Position numbers and translations under genes: made by a program. Below the pieces are notes generated by a model. The model searched no databases, was not told the DNA's origin, and saw nothing but the letters and a program-made list of their open reading frames with translations. Positions 34,072 to 36,562 of a DNA stretch of 36,562 nt are shown here, one piece after another (positions within the stretch are counted from its first letter, which is position 1; every line of letters starts with the position of its first letter). Origin of the DNA: Acidobacteriaceae bacterium (GTDB taxonomy: Bacteria > Acidobacteriota > Terriglobia > Terriglobales > Acidobacteriaceae); NCBI GenBank assembly GCA_003161045.1, contig PMPH01000080.1:6318-42879 (forward strand), written 5' to 3'.

Positions 34072-34364
34072 AACCACCCGATCATAGCAGGGTACGGCTG
34101 CGCGTCTGCAAAAGTGGGTACCGGCCGCACCGGCCTAGAGAGGTTCTCCAGTTGCTATAGGCTTTTACGCCAACCTCTGGAGAGTGCGTTATGCTTTACG
34201 CGCGATGCGGTTCTGGGGGTGGAACACTTCACCGCCCCCAGCCCTTGCATCCATGCCAGCAAGACATTATGCACATAGAGCCGTCTTGCATTTGCTCCGC
34301 CAGTCGAAGGATTCCAATGGCCGCTGACCGCGCAAACCTAAAAAGTTTCCCCCGATCGTCCTTT
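34072..34364. other. Intergenic region between deacetylase and ferredoxin genes
   Basis: No gene was seen. AGAGGTT (34139-34145) can pair with AACCTCT (34172-34178), or alternatively TCTCCAG (34146-34152) with CTGGAGA (34177-34183). The two pairings are mutually exclusive, which could make a switch, but the stems are short. Confidence 0.4.
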
Positions 34365-34628
34365 CTACTTCTTCTTGTAGAAGGCGGTGTTGATTTCGGC
34401 AAATTTCTTCATCTCTTCGGGCAGTTCATTCACCTCGTAGATGGCCTCGCTTTCGCAAACCGCGACGCATGAGCCGCAATTGACGCACCGGTCCGGGTCA
34501 ATGTAAAGCTGGGCCACTTCGGCCATCTCCGGCTCTGAGGCAGTGGGGTGAATCGCATCCGCCTGGCAAACGTCCAGACAAAGCAGCGCCTTGATGCACT
34601 TGCCAGTGATCACGTGATATTCGGCCAT
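34365..34628 (-). CDS. 7-cysteine ferredoxin (predicted 3Fe-4S + 4Fe-4S), copy 1
   Basis: The 87-residue protein has seven cysteines at 11, 17, 21, 48, 51, 54 and 58. This follows the layout of seven-iron bacterial ferredoxins: the first, second and seventh for a 3Fe-4S site, the others for a 4Fe-4S site. The loop before the second cysteine is two residues shorter than usual. The prolines that normally follow the third and seventh cysteines are Gln and Glu. AIHPTASEPEMAEV and LYIDPDRCVNCGSCVAVC fit the family. A strong AAGGAG ribosome site lies 9 bases before ATG 34628. The electron partner is unknown. Confidence 0.92.
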   Translation of the reverse strand: MAEYHVITGKCIKALLCLDVCQADAIHPTASEPEMAEVAQLYIDPDRCVNCGSCVAVCESEAIYEVNELPEEMKKFAEINTAFYKKK

Positions 34629-34870
34629 CGTTCCTATCTCCTTGAAAGAATTGATTTGAAACAGGTTGGTTGCTGCGCAACAAGACCCTCTTGCGCAATG
34701 CCCACCTGTTGCCATGCTGGGCTATCGCGCATTCCCCGGAATTTCATTCACCCACGCCACGCCGCGTCCGGAGAGCCATGGCGCACTCGCTTGGCCATCT
34801 GCAGACGGCTGAAAGGGGCGAACATGGAAAACTCCTCCAGACCGGTCTCCCACTTTTTGGACAGCTGGGC

Positions 34871-35131
34871 CTATTTTTTGAAGTAGGCGGCGTTGATTTC
34901 GGCAAATTTCTTCATATCTTCAGGCAGTTCATCAACCTCGTAGATGGCCTCGCGCTCGCAAACCGCGATGCAGGAGCCACAGTCGATGCAGGTCTTTGGG
35001 TCAATGTAAAGCTGGGTGACGTTGTCCATATCCGGCTCATCCGTGGTGGGATGAATGGCTACCGGCTGGCAAACGTCAAGACAGAGCAGGTCTTTGGTGC
35101 AGTTGTCGGTGATTACAGCAAATCTCGACAT
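34871..35131 (-). CDS. 7-cysteine ferredoxin, copy 2
   Basis: The 86-residue protein has cysteines at the same seven positions as the gene at 34365. It shares most of its sequence (CLDVCQ, AIHPT, LYIDP, CGSC, ELPE and MKKFAEIN), so the two arose by tandem duplication. It has its own AAGGAG site, 8 bases before ATG 35131. The two genes are separated by 242 non-coding bases, so they may be transcribed separately. Both have the non-Pro residues after the cluster cysteines, which may lower or shift redox potential; that is inference. No redox enzyme is adjacent. Confidence 0.92.
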   Translation of the reverse strand: MSRFAVITDNCTKDLLCLDVCQPVAIHPTTDEPDMDNVTQLYIDPKTCIDCGSCIAVCEREAIYEVDELPEDMKKFAEINAAYFKK

Positions 35132-35239
35132 GGCGCCATCTCCTTAAAAGCAGATGGCATACTGTACCACAAATCCGCCGGGGAGTTCCCTGCCCTGCCG
35201 GCCTGTCAACCCGCCCGCCTCTACCCCCATCATTTTTGT

Positions 35240-36562
35240 CTATTTAGCCTCCGCCAGCCGCGCCGAGTCCCTGCGCCAGCGCGCCAATAGCGTCGTGGCG
35301 ATGATGATCAGGGCCAGCGTGAGGCCGATCCACAGCCCGAAGATGCCCCTCCGCAGCACAAAGCACAAAGTGAGCCCCAGCGGCAATCCCAGCACCCAGT
35401 AGCCCACCAGGTTGGCCAGCATGGCAACCCGCGTCTCGCCCAGCCCGCGCAAAGCCCCGGTCGAAACGGTCTGAATGCCGTCGAAGACCTCAAAGGCCGC
35501 CACCACCCACAGCAGCCTGCGCCCCAGCGCCATCACCTCGGGATCGCGGGTATAGAGCGCAATCAGCGGCCCCGGCGCGGCCAGGAAGACCACCGCGGCC
35601 AGCAGCATGAAGCCCGCGCCCAGCCCCAGCGCCAGCCAGCCGGCGCGGCGCGCCCGCGCGGGGTCTCCCGCCCCCACCGCATGGCCTACGCTGACCGCCG
35701 CGGCCGCCGAAATGCCCAACGGAACCATGTAGGTCAGGCTGGCGTAGTTGAGCGCAATCTGGTGAGTGGCCAGCACTGCCGGCGTCAGCCAGCCGGCCGA
35801 GAGCGTGGCCAGGTTCCAGGCGCCCACCTCCAGCACAATCTGCCCCGCCGCCGGAGCGCCCAGCCGCGCCAGCCCCTGCAGCCGGGACAGGCTCGGCCCC
35901 GCCCAGCGGCGAAAGAGCGGATGGCCGCGCCTGCGCTCGTAGCGCCAGGCAAACCCCATCAGCGCCAGGGCCATGAAGATGCGCGAGACGACCGTCGAAA
36001 GGGCCGAACCGTTCACCCCCATCGCCGGCATTCCCCACTTGCCGTAGATCAGCGCCCAGTTGCCCAGCCAGTTCAGCAGGTTGGCCACGACGAAGGTCAC
36101 GGTCACCACCCGCACCTCGCCGACGGCCTGCAGGTAGCGCCGCGTCCCGCCGTAGATCAGCAGCGGCAGCGTTCCCCAATTGAGGACGCGCAGGTAAGCG
36201 GCCGCCGGCGCGGCCACCTCGCGGGTAATGCCCAGGGGCGCAAAGCCCAGGCTGGCCAAGGCGATCACCACCATCAGCGGCGGCGTGATGAGGCACGCCA
36301 GGTAAACGCTCTGGGCCAGCCAGCGGTGGCATTCGTCGTGGTCCTCTCGCCCGTAGGCCTGCGCCACCAGCGTGTCCAGCCCCAGCAGCAAACCGAAGCC
36401 GAACAGGGCCGGCGTATAGTAGACGGCATTGCCCAGCGCAACGGCCCCGATGGCCGCCGGTCCCAGCTTGCCCACCATGATGGTGTCCACAATGCCCTGG
36501 GCCATCCAGCCCAGTTCGCTCAGCACCACCGGAAGCGCCAGCGCCACCATCGCGCCCAGTTC
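35240..36562 (-). CDS. MATE family efflux transporter (5' end cut by window edge)
   Basis: The frame is open from the window edge to the stop at 35240, with about 440 codons visible. Twelve membrane helices fit MATE/NorM exporters, which use a Na+ or H+ gradient to expel drugs or metabolites. MATE signatures include IVDTIMVGKLGPAAIGAVAL at the start, LDTLVAQAYGRED, and the internal repeat with GISAAAAVSVGHAVGAGDPA. ATG 36550 could be a start, but the four codons before it (ELGA) are typical of MATE N-termini, so the true start is probably outside the window. The stop is followed by about 110 bases to the ferredoxin gene. Confidence 0.93.
   Translation of the reverse strand, partial: ELGAMVALALPVVLSELGWMAQGIVDTIMVGKLGPAAIGAVALGNAVYYTPALFGFGLLLGLDTLVAQAYGREDHDECHRWLAQSVYLACLITPPLMVVIALASLGFAPLGITREVAAPAAAYLRVLNWGTLPLLIYGGTRRYLQAVGEVRVVTVTFVVANLLNWLGNWALIYGKWGMPAMGVNGSALSTVVSRIFMALALMGFAWRYERRRGHPLFRRWAGPSLSRLQGLARLGAPAAGQIVLEVGAWNLATLSAGWLTPAVLATHQIALNYASLTYMVPLGISAAAAVSVGHAVGAGDPARARRAGWLALGLGAGFMLLAAVVFLAAPGPLIALYTRDPEVMALGRRLLWVVAAFEVFDGIQTVSTGALRGLGETRVAMLANLVGYWVLGLPLGLTLCFVLRRGIFGLWIGLTLALIIIATTLLARWRRDSARLAEAK

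Noticed and set aside
34139-34183. Riboswitch-like alternating hairpins upstream of the deacetylase
   Set aside because: The stems are only 7 bases with long loops, and no conserved aptamer feature was recognised, so it is listed only as intergenic content.
1-36562. CRISPR array, insertion sequence or prophage
   Set aside because: No regular spacer-repeat array, transposase, integrase or phage gene was seen. The repeats present are short and few.

Overview
The window looks like a chromosomal piece of an acidobacterium (Acidobacteriota, probably class Terriglobia). This is inferred, not proven. The supports are the GC-rich coding style, the ispE / tRNA-Gln / prs / rplY / pth / rpsF / rpsR / rplI order, the yceD-rpmF-plsX block, an exosortase-linked exopolysaccharide (EPS) locus, and short palindromic intergenic repeats.

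Layout. (a) 1-617: 5' part of a family 2 glycosyltransferase, leftward. (b) 732-6795: rightward housekeeping run of ispE, tRNA-Gln(TTG), prs, rplY, pth, rpsF, rpsR and rplI. IspE carries a 66-codon in-frame palindromic insertion, and all four ribosomal proteins have low-complexity tails. (c) 6885-9100: leftward yceD, rpmF, plsX and a Trm112-like zinc-ribbon gene, separated from rplI by a shared terminator. (d) 9326-11038: a chemoreceptor behind a near-consensus sigma-28 promoter. (e) 11413-14937: GT39-type transferase broken by a frameshift, a methyltransferase, a polyprenyl-phosphate-type GT2, and a GT4 remnant. (f) 15006-24034: a leftward EPS operon with mostly overlapping genes: export protein, outer-membrane barrel, chain-length regulator, ExeA-like ATPase, tyrosine kinase, initiating sugar transferase, membrane GT2 and an unrecognised secreted protein. 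(g) 25015-30809: the divergent partner with exosortase, EpsI, TPR lipoprotein and flippase. (h) 31116-34071: ATP-grasp enzyme, methyltransferase and polysaccharide deacetylase, each with at least one reading-frame break. (i) 34365-36562: two tandem 7-cysteine ferredoxins and a MATE exporter cut by the window edge.

How it fits together. Genes in (f) and (g) form a nearly complete Wzx/Wzy-like EPS machine: lipid-linked initiation, glycosyl transfer, flipping, chain-length control by a split tyrosine-kinase system, and outer-membrane export. The exosortase module is attached to it. No polymerase was firmly identified, and no PEP-CTERM-type substrate is visible. The ~980 bp between the two halves holds several repeats and is the obvious place for control. 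Region (h) may modify the same polymer, but its genes are interrupted by single-base frame changes that are either real decay or sequencing error.
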